In this document: positions 48,076 to 57,055 of the stretch, piece by piece
Position numbering within the stretch: position 1 is the first letter of the stretch
Layout: every line of letters starts with the position of its first letter
Assembly: GCA_945868845.1 (NCBI GenBank)
Contig: CAMBMS010000003.1
Span: 62,001 to 126,000 of the forward strand
Reading direction: 5' to 3'
DNA from: Asaia bogorensis
Lineage (GTDB): Bacteria > Pseudomonadota > Alphaproteobacteria > Acetobacterales > Acetobacteraceae
Length of the DNA stretch: 64,000 nt
Program-made: the position numbers and the translations under genes
Notes under the pieces: generated by a model
What the model was told of the DNA's origin: nothing
The model's input: the letters and a program-made list of their open reading frames with translations, nothing else
The model's database searches: none

Positions 48076-48088
48076 TGACACTGTGTCA
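48076..48088. promoter_or_regulatory. Perfect dyad TGACAC-T-GTGTCA at the recX start
   Basis: A 13-base perfect palindrome whose last base is the A of the recX ATG. Its position would let a dimeric repressor block transcription or translation start of recX. It does not match the alphaproteobacterial LexA site (GTTC-N7-GTTC). Confidence 0.4.
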
Positions 48089-48693
48089 TGGCCCCCCGCC
48101 CCCCTTTCCGTTCCGCGCCGTGCTCCCGCCCGTCCTCCCCTGGCCTACCCGCCACGCCAGACCGCGCGCGCTTGCATGACGCGGCGATCCGCCATCTCGC
48201 CCGCTACGCCACCACCAGCGCCAACCTGCTCCGCGTGCTATCGCGCCGGATCGATCGCTGGTCCCGCGCCACTCAGCCGGAGCCCGACGCCGTGGCCGCC
48301 GCGCGCCAGGCCGCGCGCGATGTCCTGGCCGCGATGGTTGCCGCCGGCCTGATCGACGACAACGCCTTCGCCGCCATGCGCGCAAAGAGCCTCACCCGCG
48401 CCGGCCGCTCCCGCCGCGCCATTACCGCCCATCTCTCGCAGCGCGGGATCGATGGCGATACTTTGCGCGCCGCCCTGCCCGAGATTACGGACGCCGAACT
48501 AGCCGCGGCGCTGCTGCTCGCCCGCAAGCGCCGTCTCGGCCCGTTTGCCGCCACGCCCATGGACGCTGATTCCCGCCACCGCTCCCTGGGTATTCTCGCC
48601 CGCGCCGGATTCACCCGGGATACTGCGTGCCAAGCCCTGGCCATGGACCTCCCCAGCGCTGAAGCCCGCATCACCCGGCTGCGGAGTGAGTGA
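48088..48693 (+). CDS. recX: Regulatory protein RecX
   Basis: Inhibitor of RecA filaments. 201 residues of three-helix repeats: LHDAAIRHLARYATTSANLLRVLSRRIDRW, LIDDNAFAAMRAKSLTRAGRSRRAITAHLSQRGIDGDTL and RHRSLGILARAGFTRDTACQALAM. The RSRR-x-L-x-x-RGI pattern is typical. There is no recA beside it; alphaproteobacterial recX is often separate. Confidence 0.85.
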   Translation: MAPRPPFRSAPCSRPSSPGLPATPDRARLHDAAIRHLARYATTSANLLRVLSRRIDRWSRATQPEPDAVAAARQAARDVLAAMVAAGLIDDNAFAAMRAKSLTRAGRSRRAITAHLSQRGIDGDTLRAALPEITDAELAAALLLARKRRLGPFAATPMDADSRHRSLGILARAGFTRDTACQALAMDLPSAEARITRLRSE

Positions 48694-49266
48694 AAGCGCG
48701 CTCTCCCGAAAGCTTCCTTTCACCACCGATCCTAGCCGGTGCCTGCGCCACCCTGCTGGGCACCCGCGGCTTCTTGCCTTCCATGGTTACACTGGGATCG
48801 CCAACACTTCGTATATGTGTTTTAGCCGGATTTCGTTGCGCGCGGCGGGCGCTGGGCACCAACGCGGGCGCGCTCGCCTGCTCGGCTTCGGCGTCGCCGC
48901 TAGCCTGGGCAGCATCGTCTTTGACCGAATGGCCGACCGGATCGGTGCTGGCCGGGCGATCAGCATTGACATGCCCGTGCAGGCCCTCTCCCTGCTGTTG
49001 GCGCAGTTCTGGAGCCATCCCGTCGTCCTCGCCTTCTCCACTGCCGCCGCTGGTTTCACCGTCCTCGGCGCCACCGCGTTGGCCCTGGTGTGATGCCGCG
49101 AATTCGCCAGAGACACCGCCATGCGGCCCTGGCGCCTCGTCACCGGCGTCTGGGCATCCGGACGGGCTTCGCGCTAATCTGGCTACTGGCAGGCACCGGC
49201 AGCCACCTGTCTTTGTTTGCCCCCGGCCTGGCCGCCGCCCTGACCGGATTGCTCGTCGCCCCGTGA
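48694..49266 (+). pseudogene. Decayed MFS transporter
   Basis: Fragments in at least two frames. Around 48740-49090: AFHGYTGIANTSYM, then LLGFGVAASLGSIVFDRMADRIGAGRAI and LLLAQFWSHPVVLAFSTAAAGFTVLGATALALV, with motif A-like FDRMADRIG. After a TGA and shift, about 49165-49266 reads TGFALIWLLAGTGSHLSLFAPG and [11 protein letters not shown] to a stop at 49264-49266. The piece resembles the second half of a 12-helix sugar/drug MFS protein; the N-terminal half is missing. Confidence 0.65.
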
Positions 49267-49396
49267 CCGATCCGTGCGGGCCATGGCCGAATTTAAGTCC
49301 GGCGCCGGCCGGCACCCGCGCCAGACGCGTGGACTCGCCATAGGCGGGTTGCTAGAAGCCGCCCATCGCCAGCCGCGTCACACGGAAACCCTCCGC

Positions 49397-50329
49397 ATGA
49401 AAATCGTCGCCTGTAACAGCAACCGCGCACTGGCCGAAGCTGTCGCGACCAGACTGGGCCTCACGCTCACCCGCGCCTCCATCCGCCGTTTCGCGGATAT
49501 GGAAGTGTTCGTCGAAATCCATGAGAACATCCGCGGCGAGGATGTCTTCGTCATCCAGTCCACCTCCTACCCCACCAACGACAACCTTATGGAGCTGCTG
49601 ATCACGCTCGACGCTCTGCGTCGCTCCTCCGCCCGCCGCGTCACCGCCGTGATCCCCTATTTCGGCTATGCGCGGCAGGACAGAAAATCCGGCCCCCGCA
49701 CGCCGATCTCCGCCAAGCTGGTCGCCAACCTGATCACCCAGGCCGGCGCGCAACGCGTACTGACGATGGATCTGCATGCCGGACAGATCCAAGGCTTCTT
49801 CGACATCCCGGTGGATAATCTCTACGCCGCCCCGCTTTACGCGCGCGATATTCAAGAAAATTATAACGGGCGGGAACTGATCATTGTCTCCCCCGATGTT
49901 GGCGGCGTTGTGCGCGCCCGCGCCATCGCCACCCGCATCAACACCGACCTCGCCATCATCGACAAACGCCGCGAACGCGCCGGCCAATCCGAAGTGATGA
50001 ACGTCATCGGCGACGTCGAGGGCCGCGACTGCATCCTGGTCGATGATATCGTCGATTCCGGCGGCACGCTCTGCAACGCTGCCGAGGAGCTGATCAAGAA
50101 CGGCGCACGCTCCGCCAGCGTCTATGTCACCCATGGCGTGCTGTCCGGCGGTGCCGTCGCACGCATCGCCGCATCGCCGATCGAGATGATGACCATCACC
50201 GATTCCATCCTCGCCACCGAAGCCGTAAACCAATCCAAAAATATTCGCCAAGTCACCATCGCGCCATTGCTCTCGGAGGCGATGCGCCGCATCAGTGAAG
50301 AATCCTCCGTCAGTTCCCTGTTCGATTAA
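49397..50329 (+). CDS. prs: Ribose-phosphate pyrophosphokinase
   Basis: Makes PRPP for nucleotide, His and Trp synthesis. 310 residues from the ATG at 49397 ([20 protein letters not shown]). Seen: [53 protein letters not shown], the Mg-binding [22 protein letters not shown], and the PRPP loop [21 protein letters not shown]. The earlier in-frame start at 49274 lies in decayed sequence and adds an unrelated leader. Confidence 0.96.
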   Translation: MKIVACNSNRALAEAVATRLGLTLTRASIRRFADMEVFVEIHENIRGEDVFVIQSTSYPTNDNLMELLITLDALRRSSARRVTAVIPYFGYARQDRKSGPRTPISAKLVANLITQAGAQRVLTMDLHAGQIQGFFDIPVDNLYAAPLYARDIQENYNGRELIIVSPDVGGVVRARAIATRINTDLAIIDKRRERAGQSEVMNVIGDVEGRDCILVDDIVDSGGTLCNAAEELIKNGARSASVYVTHGVLSGGAVARIAASPIEMMTITDSILATEAVNQSKNIRQVTIAPLLSEAMRRISEESSVSSLFD

Positions 50330-50341
50330 GGTATCAACCGC

Positions 50342-50929
50342 ATGACTACCGAACCTATCCTGGCACCTGTTCCCTTTTGGTACCTGCGCCATGGCGAGAC
50401 GGACTGGAATGCGCAAAATCTGTCGCAGGGTAATATTGATATCCCACTCAACGCCAACGGTATCGCGCAGGCGCACGCGGCGGCGGCGCGACTGCGCGGC
50501 GTGGGTCAATCCGGCCAGACGATCGCCACCATTATCTCCTCGCCCCTTTCGCGCGCCCGCGTCACCGCCGAGATTGCGGCCACCGCCCTCGGCCTGCCTA
50601 TCAGCATCGATGAAGGGTTGCGCGAGGTTGCGTTCGGCGAACAGGAAGGCCAGCCGATGGGCGATTGGTATGAAGACTGGGTCACCGACCAGTTCACACC
50701 GAAAGGCGCCGAAAGTTTTCTCGCCTTACGTCTGCGCGCCGCTGCCGCGCTCGCCCGCGCACAGGGCCAGCCCCCTTTGGTCCTAGTCGTGGCGCACGGC
50801 GCGCTGTTTCGCGCCATCCGCAAGCTGATGGGCCTACAACCTAACGTGCGCACGCAGAACGCGCAGCCGCTGTACTGCACCCCGCCCACCCCTGGCCAGA
50901 CCGTCTGGAACCTGGAGCCCATCGTATAA
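50342..50929 (+). CDS. Histidine phosphatase (phosphoglycerate mutase-like)
   Basis: 195 residues. Catalytic RHG motif as WYLRHGETDWNAQNLSQGNIDIPLNANG, second-half His in LVVAHGALFRAIRKLMG, and the phosphate pocket Arg in SPLSRARVTAEI and Glu in EVAFGEQEG. Resembles the GpmB/alpha-ribazole phosphatase branch rather than glycolytic mutase. 12 bases downstream of prs; probably cotranscribed. Substrate not determined. Confidence 0.85.
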   Translation: MTTEPILAPVPFWYLRHGETDWNAQNLSQGNIDIPLNANGIAQAHAAAARLRGVGQSGQTIATIISSPLSRARVTAEIAATALGLPISIDEGLREVAFGEQEGQPMGDWYEDWVTDQFTPKGAESFLALRLRAAAALARAQGQPPLVLVVAHGALFRAIRKLMGLQPNVRTQNAQPLYCTPPTPGQTVWNLEPIV

Positions 50930-50970
50930 AGAAAAGCTCACGACGATGAGCGGAGGACGCGTTTCATCCG

Positions 50971-51319
50971 ATGGATCTGGGGGGAAATCGGATAGCCCGT
51001 GCCATCGTGATCAATAACTGGATTTTTCTAGACGCCAGAACCGAATTCGATCCGGTCACCAACAAATATGCCGATGAAGTGAAAACGCTGCGCGAGAACG
51101 TCTTCCGCAACATCGCCGCCGCCCTGACCAAAGTGGGATCCAGCCTGGATCACCTGGTGCGCGTGTCGATTTTTTCCGTGATGCGGACGATTTCCAACGC
51201 TCCCTCCGATCATCCGCAAGCATGGCAGCCCAGAACGCCCTGCCGGTACCACCGTGATAGGGCAATTGGCCGCGCCCAACATGAAAGTGAAAATCAAGCC
51301 CACCGCTCGCAAGCGATAG
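50971..51319 (+). pseudogene. RidA-family (YjgF/YER057c/UK114) protein with a frameshift
   Basis: First frame: NRIARAIVINNWIFLDARTEFDPVTNKYADEVKTL and NIAAALTKVGSSLDHLVRVSIF, a RidA N-terminal half. After a shift near 51177-51190 the rest continues in another frame: FPTLPPIIRKHGSPERPAGTTV then IGQLAAPNMKVKIKPTARKR, ending at 51317-51319. Enamine deaminase function is therefore lost unless the shift is an error. An original frame continues to 51390 as noise. It sits directly before the alpha/beta hydrolase operon. Confidence 0.75.
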
Positions 51320-51386
51320 GTGCGATGTTGCCGCCGCCGCTCCGCTGCGGCACAGTCCCTACAAGACGCCCCCGGGGTTTAAACGT

Positions 51387-52169
51387 ATGACTACGATCCA
51401 ATGGACGAGCAACACGGTCACTGTGGCCGGAACAGAATTGTATGTGCAACGCGGTGGCAGCGGCACACCTATTTTGATCCTGCATCGCGACATCGGCACC
51501 CTAAACGACCTGCCCTTCCATCATGCGCTGGCGCAACATCACGATGTGATTATTCCGCACCATCCCGGCTATGGCCATTCGCCGCGCCCCGATTGGGTCG
51601 GCAGCGTGCGCGATATCGCGACCATCTATCGCGCCTTGGTTGGGGATCTTTGCGTTCCCGGCGCGACCCTTATCGGCCTTGGCTTCGGTGGCTGGATCGC
51701 TGCCGAAATGGCCACCTATGCCCCTCATGACACGCCAAAACTCATCCTACTCAACCCAATGGGCGTGAAGCCGCCAACGGGGGACATCCTAGATCAGGCG
51801 CTGATCAGCTATATCGAATATGTCCGCGCCGGTTTCCACGATGCCACCGCCTTCGACCGCATCTTTGGCGCGCGCCCGAGTTCGGAGCAGCTCGTGGCCT
51901 GGGATATCTGCCGCGAAATGTCCTTCCGCGTTGCCTGGAAGCCTTACATGTACAATGATTCTCTGCCCTATCTCCTGCGCAGCGTGCAATCGAAAGCGCT
52001 GATACTGGCCAGCGAGCATGACCACATTGTTCCGCGCAGCGCTGCCACGCTCTATGCCACGCGACTTCCGAACGCGCGCCTGCAAGTCATCATCAATGCC
52101 GGCCATCTGGCGGAGCTCGAACAACCCGCAGTGCTCGCTGACATCGTCACATCCTTCATTGCCGCCTGA
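51387..52169 (+). CDS. Alpha/beta hydrolase fold protein without a nucleophile Ser
   Basis: 260 residues with the alpha/beta hydrolase pattern: PILILHRDIGTLND, DVIIPHHPGYGHSPRPDWVGSVRDIATIY, then the elbow LIGLGFGGWIAAEMA, ASEHDHIVP (acid) and INAGHLAELEQP (His). The elbow reads G-L-G-F-G at residues 97-101 where G-x-S-x-G is expected, so residue 99 is Gly. The acid and base remain. It may be a non-hydrolytic member of the fold. First gene of the operon with the LLM, VOC, SDR and carboxyltransferase genes, and 23 bases ahead of the next. Confidence 0.82.
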   Translation: MTTIQWTSNTVTVAGTELYVQRGGSGTPILILHRDIGTLNDLPFHHALAQHHDVIIPHHPGYGHSPRPDWVGSVRDIATIYRALVGDLCVPGATLIGLGFGGWIAAEMATYAPHDTPKLILLNPMGVKPPTGDILDQALISYIEYVRAGFHDATAFDRIFGARPSSEQLVAWDICREMSFRVAWKPYMYNDSLPYLLRSVQSKALILASEHDHIVPRSAATLYATRLPNARLQVIINAGHLAELEQPAVLADIVTSFIAA

Positions 52170-52192
52170 ATCCGGGGCAGAGGAGAACCGCC

Positions 52193-53431
52193 ATGCATCT
52201 GATGTATTTCACCGAACAGCCGATGAAAGACTATCCGCAGGAAGCAGGGTTGGAGACCGGCTATACCTCGCTCATCATGTCGAACAAACATTTCAATCCG
52301 GTTGATGGAAGCCGGCTTTATAACGAGTTCCTGGAAAACTACGTCTATGCCGAAGAAATGGGCGTCGACGGTATCATGTTGAACGAGCACCACTATGCTC
52401 CTTTCTGCATGCAGGCAAAAGCCAATATCTTTGCCTCGCTACTGGCGGGGATGACCAAGCGGGTAAAGATTGTCTTACTCGGCAATCCGCTACCATTAAC
52501 CGATAACCCTATCCGCCTTGCCGAGGAATTGGCGATGATCGATATGATATCGAAAGGTCGACTCGTCTCCGGCTTTGTCCGCGGCGGCGGACAAGAACAG
52601 CTCGCGACCAACACCAACCCCGCCTATAATCGCGAGCGTTTCCAGGAAGCGCATGACCTAATCGTGAAAGCCTGGACCGTCCCCGGACCGCATCGCTGGG
52701 AAGGCCGACACTACCACCAGCGCGTGGTCAATCCGTGGGCGCTGCCCTTGCAGCAGCCGCATCCGCGAATCTGGATCCCCGGCGTGATCAGCCAGGAAAC
52801 CATCATCTGGGCGGCGGAGCACGGCTATCCCTATATCTGCCTCAACACATCCATCGAGGACACGAAGAAAATCTGGGCTCGCTACGACCAAACTGCAACG
52901 GAAGTCGGCTACACGCCAGGCTCCGAACATCGCGGCTATCTGATCCGCTGCCACGTGGCAGAAACCGAGGAAAAAGCGTTGGAAACAGCCAAACAATTTC
53001 TCTGGATGGATGGCGAATTCACCGGTCGCCTAAAACCGGTCTGGGCCAGCCCGTCCGGTTATTTTTCGCCCTCGTCGCGCCAGACCTTCGTCGAATTCGC
53101 CGCCGGGCAGAGTGCCTCGCCTACCCGCCCACGCAAATCGTTCGAGCAGCAGATCACTGATCTACAGATCATCGCCGGCACGCCGGAACAGGTAATCAAG
53201 TCACTGCGCCTAATCATGCGCGAAACCCGCCCCGGCATCATGGCCTTCTGGGGTAATGAAGGGCGTATGAGCCAGGCGGATGCGCGCACCTCCATCCGCC
53301 TGCTCGGCCAAGAAATCATGCCGGCCTTGCGCGAGACGGCGAAAGAACTCAACCTAAAATGCCCGTTCGAGGCCAATATGCCCGTCAGCCGCGCCTATGC
53401 CAAAGCCCCCCACGCCACTGCCGCTGAATAA
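52193..53431 (+). CDS. LLM-class flavin-dependent oxidoreductase, long form
   Basis: 412 residues. TIM-barrel monooxygenase-like: LENYVYAEEMGVDGIMLNEHHYAPFCMQAKANIFASLLAGMTKRVKIVLLGNPLPLTDNPIRLAEELAMIDMISKGRLVSGFVRGGGQEQLATN. NEHHY and VRG pattern is the alkanal-monooxygenase subgroup. A C-terminal addition (residues 300-412) is longer than in most members. Ribosome site GGGGCAGAGGAG before the ATG. The operon context with an alpha/beta hydrolase and VOC protein is common for LLM-based ring or ester cleavage, but the substrate is unknown. Confidence 0.88.
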   Translation: MHLMYFTEQPMKDYPQEAGLETGYTSLIMSNKHFNPVDGSRLYNEFLENYVYAEEMGVDGIMLNEHHYAPFCMQAKANIFASLLAGMTKRVKIVLLGNPLPLTDNPIRLAEELAMIDMISKGRLVSGFVRGGGQEQLATNTNPAYNRERFQEAHDLIVKAWTVPGPHRWEGRHYHQRVVNPWALPLQQPHPRIWIPGVISQETIIWAAEHGYPYICLNTSIEDTKKIWARYDQTATEVGYTPGSEHRGYLIRCHVAETEEKALETAKQFLWMDGEFTGRLKPVWASPSGYFSPSSRQTFVEFAAGQSASPTRPRKSFEQQITDLQIIAGTPEQVIKSLRLIMRETRPGIMAFWGNEGRMSQADARTSIRLLGQEIMPALRETAKELNLKCPFEANMPVSRAYAKAPHATAAE

Positions 53432-53448
53432 ACAAGGAAACCAAACCC

Positions 53449-53802
53449 ATGACCCTCAGCCTCTCACACGTACATCTAAAAACCCCGGATCCAAAAAAAA
53501 CAATCCAATTCTACATCGATAATTTTGGCGCCACGATCAAAGGAGAGATGGCCAGCGGCTATCAGCTCAACCTGCATGGGTTGCAACTGAACGTCACCAC
53601 CATCATGGCAACCCAAAATCACGAGCAGCATCACGGCATTGAGCATCTGGCCATCGAAAGCACCGACTACGATTCCACCATGGCCACCGTGCGTAAGAAC
53701 GGCGTGCAGGTGCTGGAACAATTTACATCGGACACTGGCCGCCGCGTTGCCTTCCTGATGTGCCCCGATGGCGCGCAGATGGAAATTATCGAGAAGAAAT
53801 AG
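53449..53802 (+). CDS. VOC-family (glyoxalase/dioxygenase fold) protein
   Basis: 117 residues, one vicinal-oxygen-chelate domain: LSHVHLKTPDPKKTIQFYIDNFGATI, then GIEHLAIESTDYDSTMATVRKNGVQVLEQF, and RVAFLMCPDGAQMEIIEKK. The metal ligand positions (His at 8, His at about 63, Glu at about 114) are plausible. Preceded by AAGGAAACC, and followed by the SDR gene after two bases. Confidence 0.87.
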   Translation: MTLSLSHVHLKTPDPKKTIQFYIDNFGATIKGEMASGYQLNLHGLQLNVTTIMATQNHEQHHGIEHLAIESTDYDSTMATVRKNGVQVLEQFTSDTGRRVAFLMCPDGAQMEIIEKK

Positions 53803-53804
53803 CC

Positions 53805-54551
53805 ATGCCGGTCGCTCTCATCGCCGGTGCCTCCCGCGGCATCGGCCGCGCGACGGCGATTCATCTCGCCACGCTCGGCTTTTCCACCTACGTCGCCGCC
53901 GATGGCACAGCAGAACAACTCGCTGCCACCGAATCTGCCTGTCGCGCCGCCGGCGCACCCGATGCCGCACACGGCATGTTCGACCTCGCTCAGCACGGCA
54001 ACGCCGAACGCATGGCGCAATCGGCGCTAGCCCACTTCGGCCGTATCGACGCATTAGTAAATGTCGCGGGCCTACGATGCCAGAAAAACTTCGGCGACTT
54101 TACGCAAACCGATTTCAACCTGCTGATGGCGGTGAATGTCGGCGCCGCCTTCTTCGCCAGCCAGGCGGTATTACCAGCGATGCGCGCGCAAGGCGGTGGC
54201 CGCATCGTCCATGTGGCCAGCCAGATGGGGAGCGTCGCCGCGCCGCTCAACACCATCTACGGCATGACAAAGGCCGCGTTAATCCGCCTCGCCAAATCTA
54301 TGGCGCTGGAACTTTCCGTCGACAATATCCTGGTCAACACGATCAGCCCCGGCCCGATCGACACCGACTTCATCAAGGCCCGCTACGCCGGCGACACGGA
54401 GGCCCGCGCCGCCATGGAAGCCCGCATCCCCATCGGCCGCTTCGGCACCGAGGAAGAAATCGCCGAGGTGATCGGCTTCCTTGCCACCTGTAAGGGCCGC
54501 TTCCTCCAAGGCGCGGATCTGATCGTCGATGGCGGCTATGTCATCCACTGA
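53805..54551 (+). CDS. Short-chain dehydrogenase/reductase
   Basis: 248 residues. Cofactor motif VALIAGASRGIGRATAIHLA, NVAG structural motif, VNVGAAFFASQAVLP, catalytic Ser in IVHVASQMGSVA and Tyr-Lys in IYGMTKAALIRLAKSMALE, then NTISPGPIDTDF and the FabG-like GADLIVDGGYVIH end. Two bases after the VOC gene; its end overlaps the next gene by 23 bases. NAD(P) preference not clear. Confidence 0.93.
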   Translation: MPVALIAGASRGIGRATAIHLATLGFSTYVAADGTAEQLAATESACRAAGAPDAAHGMFDLAQHGNAERMAQSALAHFGRIDALVNVAGLRCQKNFGDFTQTDFNLLMAVNVGAAFFASQAVLPAMRAQGGGRIVHVASQMGSVAAPLNTIYGMTKAALIRLAKSMALELSVDNILVNTISPGPIDTDFIKARYAGDTEARAAMEARIPIGRFGTEEEIAEVIGFLATCKGRFLQGADLIVDGGYVIH

Positions 54552-56097
54552 TAAGAATCCGCTTGCCGAAATCACCGTCCGCCGCGCCGCCGCCAAACAA
54601 CAAGGCGGCGCGGCCGCCATCGCCCGCCAGCATCTCCGTAATCGACTGACCATCCGCGAACGCATCAGCGCCCTGCTCGACCCCGACAGCTTCCGCGAAA
54701 TCGGCCCCATCGCCGGCACCACGAACACCGACGAAACTGGTACCCACTTCACCCCTGCCAACTTCATCCTCGGCTTCGGCCGCATCGGACAACGCCCCGT
54801 CATCGCTGCGGGTGAGGATTTTACCATCGACGCCGGCTCCCCTAATCTCGGTGGGTTGCGCAAATCCATCTACACGGAAGAACTGGCTTGCCAGTACCGC
54901 GTGCCCCTCATCCGCCTGCATGAAGGCGCCGGCGGTTCCGTCACCGGCGCCGCCGGCAAGGGTCAGGCGCCATTACCGGCAGAGCCCGTCTATTCCCCGC
55001 ACCGCTTCGCCTCCATCGGCCGCACCCTAGCCAGTGTTCCCGTCGCCACCGCCGCCCTCGGCGCCGTCGCTGGCCTGCCCGCCGTACGCCTGGTCTCCGC
55101 CCATTACAGCGTCATGACCCGCCGTACCGCCCAGGTCCTGGTCGGCGGGCCGAAACTCGTCGAACGCGCGCTGGGCCAGAAAGTCACTAAGGAAGAACTC
55201 GGCGGCGCCCAACTGCACGAACGTTCCGGCGTTATCGACGACGTGGTCGAGGACGAGCACGCCGCCTTTACCGCCATCCGCGCTTTCCTTTCCTACCTGC
55301 CACAAAATGTCTGGGAACTCCCCCCGGTTACTTTCACTGACGACCCGCGCGACCGCGGCGAGGATTTCCTCGCCACCATCATCCCCACCAACCGCCGCCA
55401 GGTCTTCGACATGCGCAAGCTCGTGTGCGCGGTAATGGATAAGGACAGCTTCTTCGAAATCGGCCGCCGTCATGGCACCGGCCAGATCACCGGCCTCGGC
55501 CGCCTGCTGGGCCACCCGGTCGGCATCGCCGCCAATGATTGCCGCCAACTCGCCGGCTCTATGACCGCCGCCTCAGCCCGGAAACTCCGACGTTTTGTCG
55601 AATTCTGCCAGGTCTTTCACCTGCCCGTCCTTAACTTCGTCGACGAACCCGGCTTCATGATCGGCCTCGACGCCGAGCGCGAAGGCACCGTGCGCGCGGG
55701 TGCTGCCGCCGTACTCGCGGTCGCTGGCGCTCAAATCCCCTGGGCATCGATCATGGTGCGCAAGAGCATGGGCCTCGCCGCCGCTGCGCATTACGCCCCT
55801 GGCGCCTACATCCTCGCCTGGCCCACGGCCGAATCTGGCGCGCTGCCCGTCGAAGGTGGCGTGGCCGTGGCGTTTGGCAAGGAAATCGCCGCCGCCGCCG
55901 ATCCGGCGGCCTTCCGCGCGGAACTGGAAGAAAAATTCGCCGCCCGCCGCTCTCCCTTCCCGCGCGCCGCGGCCCTCGCCGTACATGACCTCATCGACCC
56001 GCGTGAAACCCGCGCCCGGCTATGCGACTGGCTAGATATGAGCTGGCCCTTGTTAACCCACCAACTCGGCCCCACCAGCTTCCCCTACCGACCCTGA
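54529..56097 (+). CDS. Acyl-CoA carboxylase carboxyltransferase subunit
   Basis: 522 residues (a second in-frame ATG at 54538 would remove three). Carboxyltransferase of the biotin-dependent PccB/MccB type: LTIRERISALLDPDSFREIG, VPLIRLHEGAGGSVTGAAG, LGAVAGLPAVRLVSAHYSVMTRR, GGAQLHERSGVIDDVVEDEHAA, FVDEPGFMIGLDAEREGTVRAGAAAVLAVA. It is a split-crotonase fold with both halves present. No biotin carboxylase or carrier gene is in the operon, so the partner would be elsewhere or it acts alone as a decarboxylase-like or transferase enzyme. Ends the five-gene operon. Confidence 0.88.
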   Translation: MAAMSSTDKNPLAEITVRRAAAKQQGGAAAIARQHLRNRLTIRERISALLDPDSFREIGPIAGTTNTDETGTHFTPANFILGFGRIGQRPVIAAGEDFTIDAGSPNLGGLRKSIYTEELACQYRVPLIRLHEGAGGSVTGAAGKGQAPLPAEPVYSPHRFASIGRTLASVPVATAALGAVAGLPAVRLVSAHYSVMTRRTAQVLVGGPKLVERALGQKVTKEELGGAQLHERSGVIDDVVEDEHAAFTAIRAFLSYLPQNVWELPPVTFTDDPRDRGEDFLATIIPTNRRQVFDMRKLVCAVMDKDSFFEIGRRHGTGQITGLGRLLGHPVGIAANDCRQLAGSMTAASARKLRRFVEFCQVFHLPVLNFVDEPGFMIGLDAEREGTVRAGAAAVLAVAGAQIPWASIMVRKSMGLAAAAHYAPGAYILAWPTAESGALPVEGGVAVAFGKEIAAAADPAAFRAELEEKFAARRSPFPRAAALAVHDLIDPRETRARLCDWLDMSWPLLTHQLGPTSFPYRP

Positions 56098-56167
56098 CAC
56101 GCCCCACCCCGTCATGCCCGCCCGCGCCTACGCGGGGGCAGGCTACGACGAATCATCCACGCCTTCC

Positions 56168-57037
56168 TTACTTACGTCCTCGCCGCGCATACCAATGATG
56201 CGCCACCCCCGGTGTCTTCACCCGCAAACTATAAACCGAACTGCTCGCCGTCAGCAGCAAGGTCCGCAAATCTGTCCCGCCAAACGCCACGTTCGCACAC
56301 ACTTCCGGCGTCTTGATCAGCCCAATAAACCGCCCATCCGCCTCATACACCCACACCCCATCCGGCCCGGTGCAGAACACCCGCCCCGCCTGATCCAGTT
56401 TCACCCCATCTGGCACGCCTTCCTTCACGTCGGACGCCATGTCGGCAAAAATCTTCCGCCGCACCATTTCACCAGCCGAATCTAACTCGATCGCATGGAT
56501 ATAGGCTGTCCAGCGCGTGTTCGCCACATAAAGCGTGCGCTCGTCCGCCGACAACGCCAACCCATTCGGATACTCGCACCAGCACACCATCCTCACAGAC
56601 CCATCGGTATTGATCCGATAGATCGCCCCCTCCCCCACATCGCGATTGTTCACCGGCACCCTGATCCCCGGATCGGTAAAGTAAAGCGTACCATCCGACC
56701 GGCAGATCACATCGTTCGGCCGATTCAGCCGCAATCCATCGACCATATCGGCAATCACCACGACCGACCCATCCGCCTCGGTTCGCGTTACCCGCCGGGC
56801 ATCGCCCTCGCAATTGATCAGCCGCCCCTGCAAGTCAAACGTACAGCCATTACCCCCCAGCGTCTCCCGCACCAGGCTCGGCGCCTGCCCAAGTACCATG
56901 CGATAAAGTTTTCCCGCACGCACATCGGTGAAATACCAAAAATCATCAGGGTGCCACAGCGGCCCCTCGGTAAACACGAACCCACCCGCCACCTTGGTAC
57001 ATTCGTTAGTCTCCAGAATATCCGCCAACCCCGCCAT
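56168..57037 (-). CDS. SMP-30/gluconolactonase-like protein
   Basis: Six-bladed beta-propeller lactonase, 289 residues from the ATG at 57037, which has GGAGAG four bases ahead (an ATG at 57049 is alternative). Seen: FVFTEGPLWHPDDFWYFTDVRAGKLYRM, NDVICRSDGTLYFTDPG, YPNGLALSADERTLYVANT and KEGVPDGVKLDQAGRVFCTGPDGVWVY: metal ligands Glu, Asn and Asp are in the expected places. Six bases past the acyl-CoA dehydrogenase, so cotranscribed. Confidence 0.9.
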   Translation of the reverse strand: MAGLADILETNECTKVAGGFVFTEGPLWHPDDFWYFTDVRAGKLYRMVLGQAPSLVRETLGGNGCTFDLQGRLINCEGDARRVTRTEADGSVVVIADMVDGLRLNRPNDVICRSDGTLYFTDPGIRVPVNNRDVGEGAIYRINTDGSVRMVCWCEYPNGLALSADERTLYVANTRWTAYIHAIELDSAGEMVRRKIFADMASDVKEGVPDGVKLDQAGRVFCTGPDGVWVYEADGRFIGLIKTPEVCANVAFGGTDLRTLLLTASSSVYSLRVKTPGVAHHWYARRGRK

Positions 57038-57055
57038 CGTTCTCTCCATGACCGC

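Noticed and set aside
49352-50509. 385-codon minus-strand frame opposite prs
   Set aside because: Shadow of prs; acidic Gly/Asp-rich antisense composition.
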